Positions 34,079-42,382 of a stretch of 64,000 nucleotides of DNA are shown here, piece after piece (positions within the stretch are counted from its first letter, which is position 1; every line of letters starts with the position of its first letter). The DNA comes from Nocardioides euryhalodurans (GTDB lineage Bacteria > Actinomycetota > Actinomycetes > Propionibacteriales > Nocardioidaceae). The notes below the pieces were generated by a model, which did not search any database, was not told where the DNA came from, and worked only from the letters and a program-made list of their open reading frames with translations. The position numbers and the translations under genes are program-made. Where the stretch lies: assembly GCF_004564375.1 (NCBI RefSeq), contig NZ_CP038267.1, forward strand, positions 2,358,501-2,422,500, read 5' to 3'.

Positions 34079-34939
34079 GTGTCAGGTCTCCGGTCGACCG
34101 AGCAGCGACTCATCGAGCACGTCGACCGGCTCGGGGCCGAGCACCCGCCCATCGACCTGGCCACCGTCGACTTCACGGTCCGGGATCCCGCGGCCACCAA
34201 CGCCCGCTTCGGCCACGTGCTCGACTACATGGCCCGGGTCGAGCTCGAGGTCGACCGCAACGTCCTCGAGCTGACGACGATGCTGCCCGACCCGCCCGAG
34301 GTGGACCGCCACTTCTACGCCGACGTGTGGCACCCGCAGGAGGTCCGGCACGGCCAGATCCTCGACGAGCTCCAGGTGCGGCTCGGGCGCCCGGCCGCCG
34401 ACACCGACCTGGACACCGTCTCCGCCAAGCTCCACGTGCTCGGCGCGCTGGCGCACCTCGCCCCGGTGCAGGACGTCGTCCGGATGCTCTACTACCTCAC
34501 CGGCCAGGCCACCGAGCGATCCGCGGTGCTCGCCTACAACCTGCTCCACGACGGCCTGCTCGAGTCCGGCGAGCGGGCCGCGGCCGAGACCGTGGTGGCG
34601 CAGATCCGGCGGCAGGAGCCCGGCCACCACGCGTTCTACGCGATGTCCGCCCGCGGTCTCGCCGAGCAGCTCTCACCCTGGCAGCACTGGCTCGTACGTC
34701 GGCTGCGCGCGGTGTCGTTCGCCCCGGTCGGGGCCAACGACGACGAGCAGCGTGCCGACTTCGGCGAGGTGATGACCACGCTCGGCATCGACCGCGACCT
34801 CGAGCGCTTCGCCACCCAGGTCGCGCGCGTCGAGTCGGAGCTGCTGGGCGCCACCACGGAGGGACTGCCCGTCCCGGCGTACGTCGTCAGGGCGTTCCGC
34901 GAGGCGGTCGAGCTGGCGCAGGCGCGCGCCGCCCGATGA
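34079..34939 (+). CDS. Ferritin-like di-iron protein
   Basis: 286 residues, mostly helical. Seen: two carboxylate-histidine motifs expected of a four-helix di-iron bundle, EVRH in WHPQEVRHGQILDEL and EPGHH in RRQEPGHHAFYAM, with further acidic helices between. No membrane segment. Similar actinobacterial proteins are sometimes annotated as GTP cyclohydrolase without support. Start: GTG at 34079 (leaderless-type). Possible roles: oxygenase or iron-linked redox; substrate unknown. Confidence 0.65.
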   Translation: MSGLRSTEQRLIEHVDRLGAEHPPIDLATVDFTVRDPAATNARFGHVLDYMARVELEVDRNVLELTTMLPDPPEVDRHFYADVWHPQEVRHGQILDELQVRLGRPAADTDLDTVSAKLHVLGALAHLAPVQDVVRMLYYLTGQATERSAVLAYNLLHDGLLESGERAAAETVVAQIRRQEPGHHAFYAMSARGLAEQLSPWQHWLVRRLRAVSFAPVGANDDEQRADFGEVMTTLGIDRDLERFATQVARVESELLGATTEGLPVPAYVVRAFREAVELAQARAAR

Positions 34940-34961
34940 GCCGCCCCGCGGACGTCGCCCG

Positions 34962-36575
34962 TCAGGGGCCGTCCGGGAACCGGCGCGAGTGCTCCCAGGC
35001 CCGACGGTTGCGCATCGGCATCGTCGACTCGTAGCTCTCCTCGCGCAACGACCGCATCAGCGAGACGCACATGCCGATCAGGATCAGCATGAACGGTGCC
35101 GCGACCAGGATCACGAGGGTCTGCAAGGCCGCCAGCCCGCCGGCCCACAGCAGCACCGCCGCCACCGCCCCGGTCGCCACGCCCCAGAAGACGATGAGCG
35201 AGCGGTGCGGCTCCTCCTCGCCGTGCTGGGAGAGCATCCCCATCACGATCGAAGCCGCATCGGCGCCGGTGACGAAGAAGATGGCGATCAGGAAGACGGC
35301 CAGCGCCACCGTGATCGACGCGAGCGGGAACTCCCGCAGCACCTCGAACAGCGAGGCCTCCAGCGCGATGCCTCCCGTGTCGGTCAGCGGAGGCTCCCAG
35401 CCCTCGACCAGCTGCAGGTCGAGCGCGGTCCCGCCCAGGATCGCGAACCAGATGAACGACACCAGGCTCGGCACCAGCACGACGTAGATCACGAACTCCC
35501 GGATGGTGCGGCCCTTGGAGATCCGGGCGATGAACATCCCGACGAAGGGGGTCCACGAGATCCACCAGGCCCAGTAGAAGATCGTCCAGCCGCTCAGCCA
35601 GGAGGAGGCCTGCTCCTCGAAGACGCCGGTGGTGAAGGACATCGCGGGCAGCTGGGTCAGGTAGGCGCCCATGCTCTGGGTGAACGTCGAGAGGATGAAG
35701 ACCGTCGGGCCCACCACGAAGAGGAAGAAGGCCAGCAGGGCCGCCGCGATCGCGTTGGCGTTGGAGAGGTACTTGATCCCGCGCTCCACGCCGGAGACCG
35801 CCGAGAGCACGAAGCAGCCCGTCAGCACCGCGATCACGATGACGGCGAGGGTCTTGCTGCCGGCGCCGCTGCCGAAGACGTTGTCGAGGCCGCCGGTGAT
35901 CTGCAGGGCTCCCAGGCCGAGCGAGGTCGCCGATCCGAAGAGGGTCGCGAAGATCGCGACCACGTCGATCGCCCTGCCGGGACCCTGGGTCGCCTTCTCG
36001 CCGAGCAGCGGCCGGAACGTGGCCGAGATCAGGTTGCCGTAGCCCTTGCGGTACGCGAAGTAGCCGATGGCGAGCCCGATCACGGCGTACATCGCCCAGG
36101 GGTGCAGGCCCCAGTGGAAGAAGGAGTACTGCATCGCGAGCTCCGCCGCACGCGGCGACCCCGGCGTGGCCTCACCCAGCGGAGGTGCGTTGAAGTGGGT
36201 CAGCGGCTCTGCCACGCCCCAGAACATCAGGCCGATGCCCATGCCGGTCGCGAACATCATCGACACCCACGAGACGGTGGAGAACTCCGGCTCGGAGTCG
36301 TCGGGACCGAGCTTGATGTTGCCGTAGCGCGAGAGGGCCAGGTAGGCCGAGAAGATCACGAAGCCGCAGCTGGTCAGCACGAACAGCCAGCCGAAGTTCC
36401 CGGTCACCCAGCCGAGGACCGAGGTGGCGCGCTCGGAGGTCTCCTCGGGCCAGACCGCGCCCACGAGGACGAAGGCCACGGAGAGCGTCGCCGCCACCCC
36501 GAAGACCAGCCTGTCGATGGGCGCTCCGCGTGGCGCCGCCGATGCTGAGGTGGGTCGCTCCTTGATCTCTGCCAT
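34962..36575 (-). CDS. BCCT-family betaine/carnitine/choline transporter
   Basis: 537 residues, about 12 transmembrane helices. Seen: the BCCT signature WWISWTPFVGMFIARISKGR and the upstream FYWAWW tryptophan cluster, plus GMGIGLMFWGVAEPLTHF (betaine-site glycine stretch in helix 3). Role: Na+- or H+-coupled uptake of betaine-type osmolytes, complementing the OpuC-like ABC transporter at 2063-5673. A 24-residue polar N-terminus precedes helix 1. A candidate promoter (36671-36700) gives a leader of about 90 bases. Confidence 0.93.
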   Translation of the reverse strand: MAEIKERPTSASAAPRGAPIDRLVFGVAATLSVAFVLVGAVWPEETSERATSVLGWVTGNFGWLFVLTSCGFVIFSAYLALSRYGNIKLGPDDSEPEFSTVSWVSMMFATGMGIGLMFWGVAEPLTHFNAPPLGEATPGSPRAAELAMQYSFFHWGLHPWAMYAVIGLAIGYFAYRKGYGNLISATFRPLLGEKATQGPGRAIDVVAIFATLFGSATSLGLGALQITGGLDNVFGSGAGSKTLAVIVIAVLTGCFVLSAVSGVERGIKYLSNANAIAAALLAFFLFVVGPTVFILSTFTQSMGAYLTQLPAMSFTTGVFEEQASSWLSGWTIFYWAWWISWTPFVGMFIARISKGRTIREFVIYVVLVPSLVSFIWFAILGGTALDLQLVEGWEPPLTDTGGIALEASLFEVLREFPLASITVALAVFLIAIFFVTGADAASIVMGMLSQHGEEEPHRSLIVFWGVATGAVAAVLLWAGGLAALQTLVILVAAPFMLILIGMCVSLMRSLREESYESTMPMRNRRAWEHSRRFPDGP

Positions 36576-36670
36576 GTCGACTCCAGCCCGGATGAGTCTG
36601 GGCGGCGGAGTCGTCGGGCCTCGGCCTCGTCACCCGGTGACCGAGCCCGTCGGGGAGACGGCAGTGTTGC

Positions 36671-36700
36671 TTGATACGCACCAGCGTGCTCCCAGCGCAA
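36671..36700 (-). promoter_or_regulatory. Candidate promoter of the BCCT transporter
   Basis: Minus-strand TTGCGC (-35, 36695-36700) and TATCAA (-10, 36671-36676) with 18-base spacing, about 95 bases upstream of the ATG at 36575. Weak agreement with consensus. Confidence 0.35.
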
Positions 36701-36741
36701 CAGCCACGTGAAGTCGAGAATGATCCTGGAACCCGCCGACG

Positions 36742-37218
36742 TCAAGCACCGGCGGCCCCGGGCCACGCCTCGTGCGCCTCGACGAGCAACGCCCGGAGCT
36801 GGTCCCACTTGCGCGGGCCGAGGCGCTCGCGCCAGCGCGCCTCGACCTCCCCGATCATCTGCTCGCCGGCCTCGACGGCCTGTCGCCCGCGCAGGGTCGG
36901 GCGCAGGATCCGCACCCGCCGGTCGGCCGGGTCGCGGACCGTCTCCAGCAGGCCACGCTCCTCGAGGTCGTTGGCGAACTCCCCCAGCGCCTGCTTGGTC
37001 ATGCCGACCCGGGCCGCCAGGTCCGTCACCCGCATGCCGTCGACCGGGGTGAGGCTGAGCAGCCGCAGCTGCGAGGAGCGCAGTCCCCGGACCGGGGCCG
37101 GCCGCCGCGCCCCGGCCGCACCGGTCGACGCGGCGTGCAGGTCGACCCGGAAGTCGTCCATGACGCGCCCCAGCAGGGCGAGGAGGTGGTCGGGGAGATC
37201 GTCCTTGACTCCAGTCAT
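36742..37218 (-). CDS. MarR-family transcriptional regulator
   Basis: 158 residues. Seen: winged-helix core RVTDLAARVGMTKQALGEFA with the wing RDPADRRVRILRPTLRG, typical MarR. The recognition helix carries KQALGEF rather than the common KSTVSR. Divergent from the phosphotransferase gene at 37306 with a palindrome (37236-37247) between them. Inferred: represses itself and/or that gene. Confidence 0.88.
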   Translation of the reverse strand: MTGVKDDLPDHLLALLGRVMDDFRVDLHAASTGAAGARRPAPVRGLRSSQLRLLSLTPVDGMRVTDLAARVGMTKQALGEFANDLEERGLLETVRDPADRRVRILRPTLRGRQAVEAGEQMIGEVEARWRERLGPRKWDQLRALLVEAHEAWPGAAGA

Positions 37219-37235
37219 AAGGCAACCTTACTATC

Positions 37236-37247
37236 TCCTGATCAGGA
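37236..37247. promoter_or_regulatory. Palindromic operator between marR and the phosphotransferase gene
   Basis: TCCTGATCAGGA, a perfect 12-bp palindrome flanked by the AT-richer AACCTTAC and AAGGTAACC, which are partly inverted copies of each other. It starts 18 bases upstream of the MarR start codon, where a MarR dimer would occlude both promoters. Confidence 0.6.
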
Positions 37248-37305
37248 AGGTAACCTGACCATCTCGGTGGAGGGCATGATGACTGTCGAGGAGAGGGAGA
37301 CGACC

Positions 37306-38430
37306 ATGGCCGGAGGGCGCACCCGCGACCAGCTGGGCTCCGGACCCGAGCTGACAGCCGAGGAGCTGCTGGGCGACCTGGAGCACCCCGGCGGTCCGGT
37401 GACGCTGGAGTCCTTCGACTACGCCTTCGGGTCACCCGCGACCGCTGGCCTCTACCGGCTGCGGGGCGAGGGCTGGTCCTGGTTCTGCAAGGTGCTCCAG
37501 CACGTGCGCCACTGGCCGGGACTCGCGATGATGCCGCCCGAGGACGCCGCCCTCCTGGCCGAGCAGCTCCCCTGGCGCTCCGAGCTCGAGCTGTGGGACG
37601 AGCCCCTCGTCTCGCGGATGCCGGCCGGGATGCGGCCACCGGTCCTGCACGGCATCGTCGACCTGGGCGACGACCGGGCCGCGGTCTGGATGGAGGACGT
37701 CGACCTCGCGCCACCCTCGACCGACCTCGCCCAGTTCACGCGCGCGGCGTTCCTGCTGGGTCGCTGGAACGCCCGCTGCGCCGATCCCGACCTCGTCGCG
37801 GCCAACGGGTACGCGCCGGGCTTCGCGCTGCGGATGTACGCCGGCCAAGCGGTCGAGTACCGCGGCCTGCTGCCCCTCGCCGACGACGCCCTGTGGTCAC
37901 ATCCGTGGCTCGCCGGCCACGCCGAGGTCCGCGCCGACCTGCGCCGACTGGCGCCCGACATCCCGGAGATGCTCGACCGCCTGGACACCTACGTCCAGAC
38001 CCTCCCCCACGGCGACGCCAGCCCGCAGAACCTGCTGGTCCCGCGGGAGGACCCGGAGACCTTCGTGGTGATCGACCTGTCCTTCCGGACCCCGCACGCC
38101 CTGGGGTTCGACCTGGGCCAGCTGCTGGTCGGGCTCGTCCACGCCGGCGAGGTGCCGACCGCGATGCTCGGTCAGATCGCCACGCTCATCGTGCCTGCCT
38201 ACCTCGACGGCCTGGCCGCGGAGGGGATCACGGGGAGCGACGACGCGGTGCGCGACGCCTTCGCCACCTCGGCGCTGCTGCGCAGCGGGTTCGACTCCTT
38301 CGTCTACGGCCTGATCGGCTCGGAGGACCCCGGGGACCGGCACACCTTCGACGAGCGGGTGGCGCTCTGCGCGTTCCTCGCCCGGCAGTACGACGACACC
38401 GTGGCCGCCACGGTGCGGCAGCACGGCTGA
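37306..38430 (+). CDS. Aminoglycoside phosphotransferase/choline-kinase-like protein
   Basis: 374 residues from ATG 37306, chosen for the AGGGAG ribosome site 8 bases before it; ATG at 37276 is in frame and possible. Seen: catalytic-loop motif LPHGDASPQNLL (HGDxxxxN) and the metal-binding VIDLSFRTPHALGFDLGQLL (D following the Ile), characteristic of the APH/CHK kinase-like fold. N-terminal lobe is shorter than in true aminoglycoside kinases. Role: phosphorylation of an unknown small molecule. Divergent from marR. Confidence 0.72.
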   Translation: MAGGRTRDQLGSGPELTAEELLGDLEHPGGPVTLESFDYAFGSPATAGLYRLRGEGWSWFCKVLQHVRHWPGLAMMPPEDAALLAEQLPWRSELELWDEPLVSRMPAGMRPPVLHGIVDLGDDRAAVWMEDVDLAPPSTDLAQFTRAAFLLGRWNARCADPDLVAANGYAPGFALRMYAGQAVEYRGLLPLADDALWSHPWLAGHAEVRADLRRLAPDIPEMLDRLDTYVQTLPHGDASPQNLLVPREDPETFVVIDLSFRTPHALGFDLGQLLVGLVHAGEVPTAMLGQIATLIVPAYLDGLAAEGITGSDDAVRDAFATSALLRSGFDSFVYGLIGSEDPGDRHTFDERVALCAFLARQYDDTVAATVRQHG

Positions 38431-38440
38431 GGTCGGGGGC

Positions 38441-39013
38441 TCAGCCGCGCAGCACCCGCGAGGCGAGGAACGCCAGGTCGGCGGCGGTCTCCTCGGGAGC
38501 AGCCGAGGGCTGCATGACATGGCTCAGCACCACGCGGACCACCATGTCGATCGCGGGGTCGAGGTGGTCGTCGAGCGGGACGTCGTAGGTCCGGACCCGC
38601 TCGGCGACCACCGTCTTGGCCGTCTCGAGCAGCGACTCGGCGTGGGTGGTGAGCAGGGGCAGCAGCTCGGTGTCGGCGCCGTGGGTGGCGCTGACGACGG
38701 CCTTGAGCAGGTCGTTGCCGCGGGCCAGCCGCAGCACCCCGGTGGTGGCGGCCTCGATCGCGGCGACCAGATCGTCGGGGTGGGCGTCGAAGGCGTCGGT
38801 CACGACGGAGAGGAACCGCTCGAGCTCGGCGAGGATCATCGCCTCGGCCAGGGCGGGCTTGCCGCCGATCTCGTTGTAGACGGTCTGACGGCTCACCCCG
38901 ACCGCCTCGGCGAGACGACCCATCGTCACCTGCGACCAGCCGTGGGCCAGGGTCAGCTCGACGGCCGAGGCCACGATCCGCTGCCTCGTGGTGGTCCCCG
39001 TCGTCGCCGTCAT
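38441..39013 (-). CDS. TetR-family transcriptional regulator
   Basis: 190 residues. Seen: TetR helix-turn-helix TMGRLAEAVGVSRQTVYNEI near residues 29-50, followed by a helical ligand-binding region. Start: ATG 39013, 6 bases after TAGGCT on the minus strand (39020-39025), hence leaderless. Divergent from the NSS transporter gene 67 bp away; a weak inverted repeat (TCACG...CGTGA, 39034-39050) lies between. Inferred target: the transporter pair metP-metS. Confidence 0.85.
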   Translation of the reverse strand: MTATTGTTTRQRIVASAVELTLAHGWSQVTMGRLAEAVGVSRQTVYNEIGGKPALAEAMILAELERFLSVVTDAFDAHPDDLVAAIEAATTGVLRLARGNDLLKAVVSATHGADTELLPLLTTHAESLLETAKTVVAERVRTYDVPLDDHLDPAIDMVVRVVLSHVMQPSAAPEETAADLAFLASRVLRG

Positions 39014-39079
39014 GCCGCCAGCCTACGGGCGCGTCACGCCGCTATCGTGAGGTGTTGCCGCCGCCCCCGAGGAGGAGTC

Positions 39080-40630
39080 ATGAGTCAGCAGGCCGGGGCC
39101 ACGCCCCCCGAGGCCAAGGCGCGTGGCGCCTTCACCTCGCGCAAGGTCTTCATCCTCGCCGCCATCGGCTCGGCCGTGGGGCTGGGCAACATCTGGCGTT
39201 TCCCCTACGTCGCCTACGAGAACGGCGGCGGCGCCTTCGTCATCCCCTACCTCGTGGCGCTGCTCACCGCCGGCATCCCCTTCCTGTTCCTGGACTACGC
39301 GGTCGGTCACCGTGGGCGCGGCTCGGCGCCGCTCTCCTTCGCGCGGCTCAGCCGGCGCACCGAGGGCCTCGGCTGGTGGCAGGTCGGCATCTGCTTCATG
39401 ATCGCCATCTACTACGCGGCCGTCATCGCCTGGGCCGTCCGCTACACCTTCTTCTCGCTCGACACGGCCTGGGGCGACGACCCCGAGGGCTTCCTGTTCG
39501 GAACCTTCCTGCAGGCCGGCGACCCCGGCGTCCAGCTCGACCTCGTCCCGGGCGTGCTGTGGCCGCTGGCGATCGTGTGGATCGCGGTGATCGTGATCAT
39601 GGTGGCCGGGGTCGAGAAGGGGATCGGGGCGACCTCGGTCGTCTTCATCCCGGTGCTCGTCATCGCGTTCGGCGCCCTGGTGGTCCGGGCGCTCTTCCTG
39701 CCGGGCGCGACCCTCGGCCTCGACGCCCTCTTCACACCCGACTGGGCGGCGCTCGGTGAGCCCGGCGTGTGGGCCGCGGCCTTCGGACAGATCTTCTTCT
39801 CGCTGTCGATCGGCTTCGGGATCATGATCACCTACGCGTCGTACGTGCACCCCAGGACCGACATGACCGGCTCCGGCGCCGTGGTCGGCTTCGCCAACTC
39901 GGGCTTCGAGCTGCTGGCCGGCATCGGCGTCTTCGCCGCCCTCGGCTTCATCGCCCAGGCCAACGGGGTGGCCGTCTCCGAGGTGGCGACCCAGGGGCTG
40001 GGGCTGGCGTTCGTCGCCTTCCCGACGATCATCTCGGAGGCGCCGGCGGGAGCCCTGATCGGCGTGCTGTTCTTCGGCTCGCTGGTGATCGCCGGCATCA
40101 CGTCCCTGGTCTCGGTGATCGAGGTGGTGATCTCCGCGGTCCGCGACAAGTTCGAGATGACCCGCACCGGTGCGTCCCTGGCCGTCGGGGTCCCCGCCGC
40201 GGTGATCAGCCTGGTCTTCTTCTCGACCACGAGCGGCGTCTACGTCCTCGACATCGTCGACCACTTCATCAACCAGTTCGGCATCCTCCTCGTCGCCGTG
40301 GTCTCGATGCTGGTCCTCGCGTGGGGCGTGCGCGCGCTGCCGACGCTGGCCGATCACCTCAACGCCGGCGGCTCGGTGCCGATCGGGACCTGGTGGAGGG
40401 TCCTGGTGTCGTTCGTCGCGCCGATCGCACTCGGCTACGTCATGATCGACGCGTTCCTCACCGACCTCGAGACGCCGTACGAGGACTACCCGCAGTGGAT
40501 GCTGCTCACCTTCGGGTGGGGCTCCGCCGCGGCCGTGATCGTGTTCGGATTCCTGGCCGCGCGTGTCCGGTGGCGACCGGAGACCTCCCTCGACCCCGTC
40601 CCCGACACCACCCAGACCGGAGGCCACTGA
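39080..40630 (+). CDS. Sodium-dependent NSS-family amino-acid transporter (MetP-like)
   Basis: 516 residues, 11-12 helices. Seen: the NSS sodium-site segment AIGSAVGLGNIWRFPYVAYE at helix 1, FLDYAVGHRGRG before helix 3, and FFSLSIGFGIMITYASY (helix 6). Start: ATG at 39080 with AGGAGGAG. Context: immediately followed by a 43-residue membrane peptide of the MetS type; known MetPS pairs import methionine/alanine in corynebacteria. Substrate is therefore inferred, not shown. Confidence 0.88.
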   Translation: MSQQAGATPPEAKARGAFTSRKVFILAAIGSAVGLGNIWRFPYVAYENGGGAFVIPYLVALLTAGIPFLFLDYAVGHRGRGSAPLSFARLSRRTEGLGWWQVGICFMIAIYYAAVIAWAVRYTFFSLDTAWGDDPEGFLFGTFLQAGDPGVQLDLVPGVLWPLAIVWIAVIVIMVAGVEKGIGATSVVFIPVLVIAFGALVVRALFLPGATLGLDALFTPDWAALGEPGVWAAAFGQIFFSLSIGFGIMITYASYVHPRTDMTGSGAVVGFANSGFELLAGIGVFAALGFIAQANGVAVSEVATQGLGLAFVAFPTIISEAPAGALIGVLFFGSLVIAGITSLVSVIEVVISAVRDKFEMTRTGASLAVGVPAAVISLVFFSTTSGVYVLDIVDHFINQFGILLVAVVSMLVLAWGVRALPTLADHLNAGGSVPIGTWWRVLVSFVAPIALGYVMIDAFLTDLETPYEDYPQWMLLTFGWGSAAAVIVFGFLAARVRWRPETSLDPVPDTTQTGGH

Positions 40631-40631
40631 C

Positions 40632-40763
40632 ATGAACGCCAGCGCTGTCGTCCTCATGCTCGTCGCGATGCTCGTGATCTGGGGTGGCCTGGCCGTGGCC
40701 GTCGTCAACCTCAACCGCAGCAAGGACACCCCGACGGCCGACGAGGTCCACCGGGACCTCTGA
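40632..40763 (+). CDS. MetS-type small membrane subunit of the NSS transporter
   Basis: 43 residues. Seen: one hydrophobic helix (VVLMLVAMLVIWGGLAVAVV) followed by a hydrophilic tail NLNRSKDTPTADEVHRDL. ATG two bases after the MetP stop (TGACATG), same operon. Known: MetS proteins of this size are needed for MetP activity. It is easily missed because of its size; context makes it convincing. Confidence 0.8.
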   Translation: MNASAVVLMLVAMLVIWGGLAVAVVNLNRSKDTPTADEVHRDL

Positions 40764-40777
40764 GTCGCCGGGCGTCG

Positions 40778-42202
40778 TCAGGCCTGCACCCGTTCGACCG
40801 GGACGAAGTCGACCTTCTCCCGGACACCGCAGTCGGGGCAGCACCAGTCGTCCGGGACGTCCGCCCAGGCGGTGCCGGCGGCGAATCCCTCGTGCTCGTC
40901 GCCTGCCTCGACCTCGTAGAGGTACGAGCACCCGGGGCAGCGGGCCGCCAGCACCTCCTGCGGCCCGTTCGCGACCGGCTCGACCACCGAGGTCGAGGCC
41001 GCGGCCTCGGCCGGGGCGGCGTACCGCGCGAGGATCCGCTCCCGCCGCCGAGGGCTGATGTTGGCCCGGGTGACGTCCCCGTCGAAGTGGGCCAGCACGC
41101 GCGGGTCCATCACCCGGCGCCAGACGGCGGGCACGATCGCGAGCACGATCATCCCGGCGTACCCGGTCGGCAGCACCGGGCTCTCCTCGAAGTCGCGCAG
41201 CGCCTGGTAGCGCCGGGTGGGGTTCGCGTGGTGGTCGCTGTGGCGCTGCAGGTGGTAGAGCAGCACGTTGGTCGCGATGTTGTTGGAGTTCCAGCTGTGG
41301 CTGGGGTCGACCCGCTCGTAGCGCTCACGCTCCCCCACGCCCACCTTCTGCCGGAGCATCCCGTAGTGCTCCATGTAGTTGACGACCTCCAGCAGCGAGA
41401 AGCCGACGACCGCCTGGATCACGAGGTACGGCAGCACGCCGATGCCGAGCCAGGCGACCATGCCGGCCCACAGCACGACCGACATCAGCCAGGCGTTGAC
41501 CACGTCGTTGCCGATCCGGAAGGGGTGCAGCTCCTTGCGGGCGTACCGCCGCTTCTCCAGCCGCCACGCGCTCCGCAGCGAGCCCACGACCGTCCGCGGC
41601 CAGAACTCGTAGAAGGACTCGCCGAGCCGGGCGCTCGCGGGGTCCTCCGGGGTGGCGACGCGGACGTGGTGGCCGCGGTTGTGCTCGATGTAGAAGTGGC
41701 CGTAGAACACCTGGGCCAGGGCGATCTTGGACAGCCAGCGCTCGTGGGACTCCTTCTTGTGGCCGAGCTCGTGGGCGGTGTTGATGCCGATGCCGCCGAT
41801 GCAGCCGATCGAGACCGCCAGGCCGACCTTCTCCCACACCTCCAGGGTGACGCCGGTGACCGGGTCGCCCTTCGCCAGGAGGACGAAGGCGAGCACGAAG
41901 CCGACGTACTGGATCGGGAGGAAGAGGTAGGTGATCCAGCGGTAGTAGCGATCGTTCTCCAGCGCCTCGATCACGTCGTCGGGTGGGTTGGAGCGGTCCA
42001 GCCCGGCGATCAGGTCGATCGCGGGCACCACGCCGAGGATCACGACCGGGCCGACCCAGAACCAGGCGCCCAGGTCGGTCAGCCGCCAGCCGGCGTACCC
42101 CACGAAGGCGAGGCTCGGGACGACCAGCCCGATCAGCCAGAGGTAGCGCTTCTTGTCGTGCCACTGCTCGGTGGATCCTGCGGGGACGGTGCTGCCGGAC
42201 AT
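40778..42202 (-). CDS. alkB: Alkane 1-monooxygenase fused to a C-terminal rubredoxin
   Basis: 474 residues. Seen: membrane di-iron hydroxylase with histidine boxes HELGHK (near residue 143), EHNRGHHVRVATPEDPA (near 173), and QRHSDHHANPTRRYQ (near 320), plus about six hydrophobic segments. After residue 420 a rubredoxin follows: CPGCSYLYEVEAGDEHEGFA then PDDWCCPDCG. Known: AlkB hydroxylates n-alkanes at the terminal carbon using electrons from rubredoxin; such fusions occur in actinobacteria including Nocardioides. Start: ATG at 42202 with GGGAGG. Regulated by a perfect inverted repeat at 42222-42252. Confidence 0.93.
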   Translation of the reverse strand: MSGSTVPAGSTEQWHDKKRYLWLIGLVVPSLAFVGYAGWRLTDLGAWFWVGPVVILGVVPAIDLIAGLDRSNPPDDVIEALENDRYYRWITYLFLPIQYVGFVLAFVLLAKGDPVTGVTLEVWEKVGLAVSIGCIGGIGINTAHELGHKKESHERWLSKIALAQVFYGHFYIEHNRGHHVRVATPEDPASARLGESFYEFWPRTVVGSLRSAWRLEKRRYARKELHPFRIGNDVVNAWLMSVVLWAGMVAWLGIGVLPYLVIQAVVGFSLLEVVNYMEHYGMLRQKVGVGERERYERVDPSHSWNSNNIATNVLLYHLQRHSDHHANPTRRYQALRDFEESPVLPTGYAGMIVLAIVPAVWRRVMDPRVLAHFDGDVTRANISPRRRERILARYAAPAEAAASTSVVEPVANGPQEVLAARCPGCSYLYEVEAGDEHEGFAAGTAWADVPDDWCCPDCGVREKVDFVPVERVQA

Positions 42203-42221
42203 CCTGACCTCCCTGTCGAGC

Positions 42222-42252
42222 GGGTTTACAGGACCATACGATCTGTAAACCC
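42222..42252. promoter_or_regulatory. Operator of alkB
   Basis: Perfect 10-bp inverted repeat GGGTTTACAG / CTGTAAACCC (42222-42231 and 42243-42252) with an 11-base spacer. It spans the -10 box and the -35/-10 spacer of the alkB promoter, ideal for repression. No regulator gene is adjacent, so the cognate protein is unknown. Confidence 0.75.
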
Positions 42253-42262
42253 TGGTTGACAA
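42233..42262 (-). promoter_or_regulatory. Promoter of alkB
   Basis: Minus-strand TTGTCA (-35, 42257-42262) and TATGGT (-10, 42233-42238), 18-base spacing, about 31 bases before the ATG at 42202. Good agreement with the housekeeping consensus for a high-GC genome. Confidence 0.55.
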
Positions 42263-42382
42263 GGGGTGGTGATCTGTCAAGTGGCGGCGGCGCGCTGCAA
42301 CGCGACGGCCCGGCGACACCCACCCCCACACCGCCGCGCACCTCTCTTGTCGCGGCCGCCTGCCCGGGAGCACAGTGGGGGC

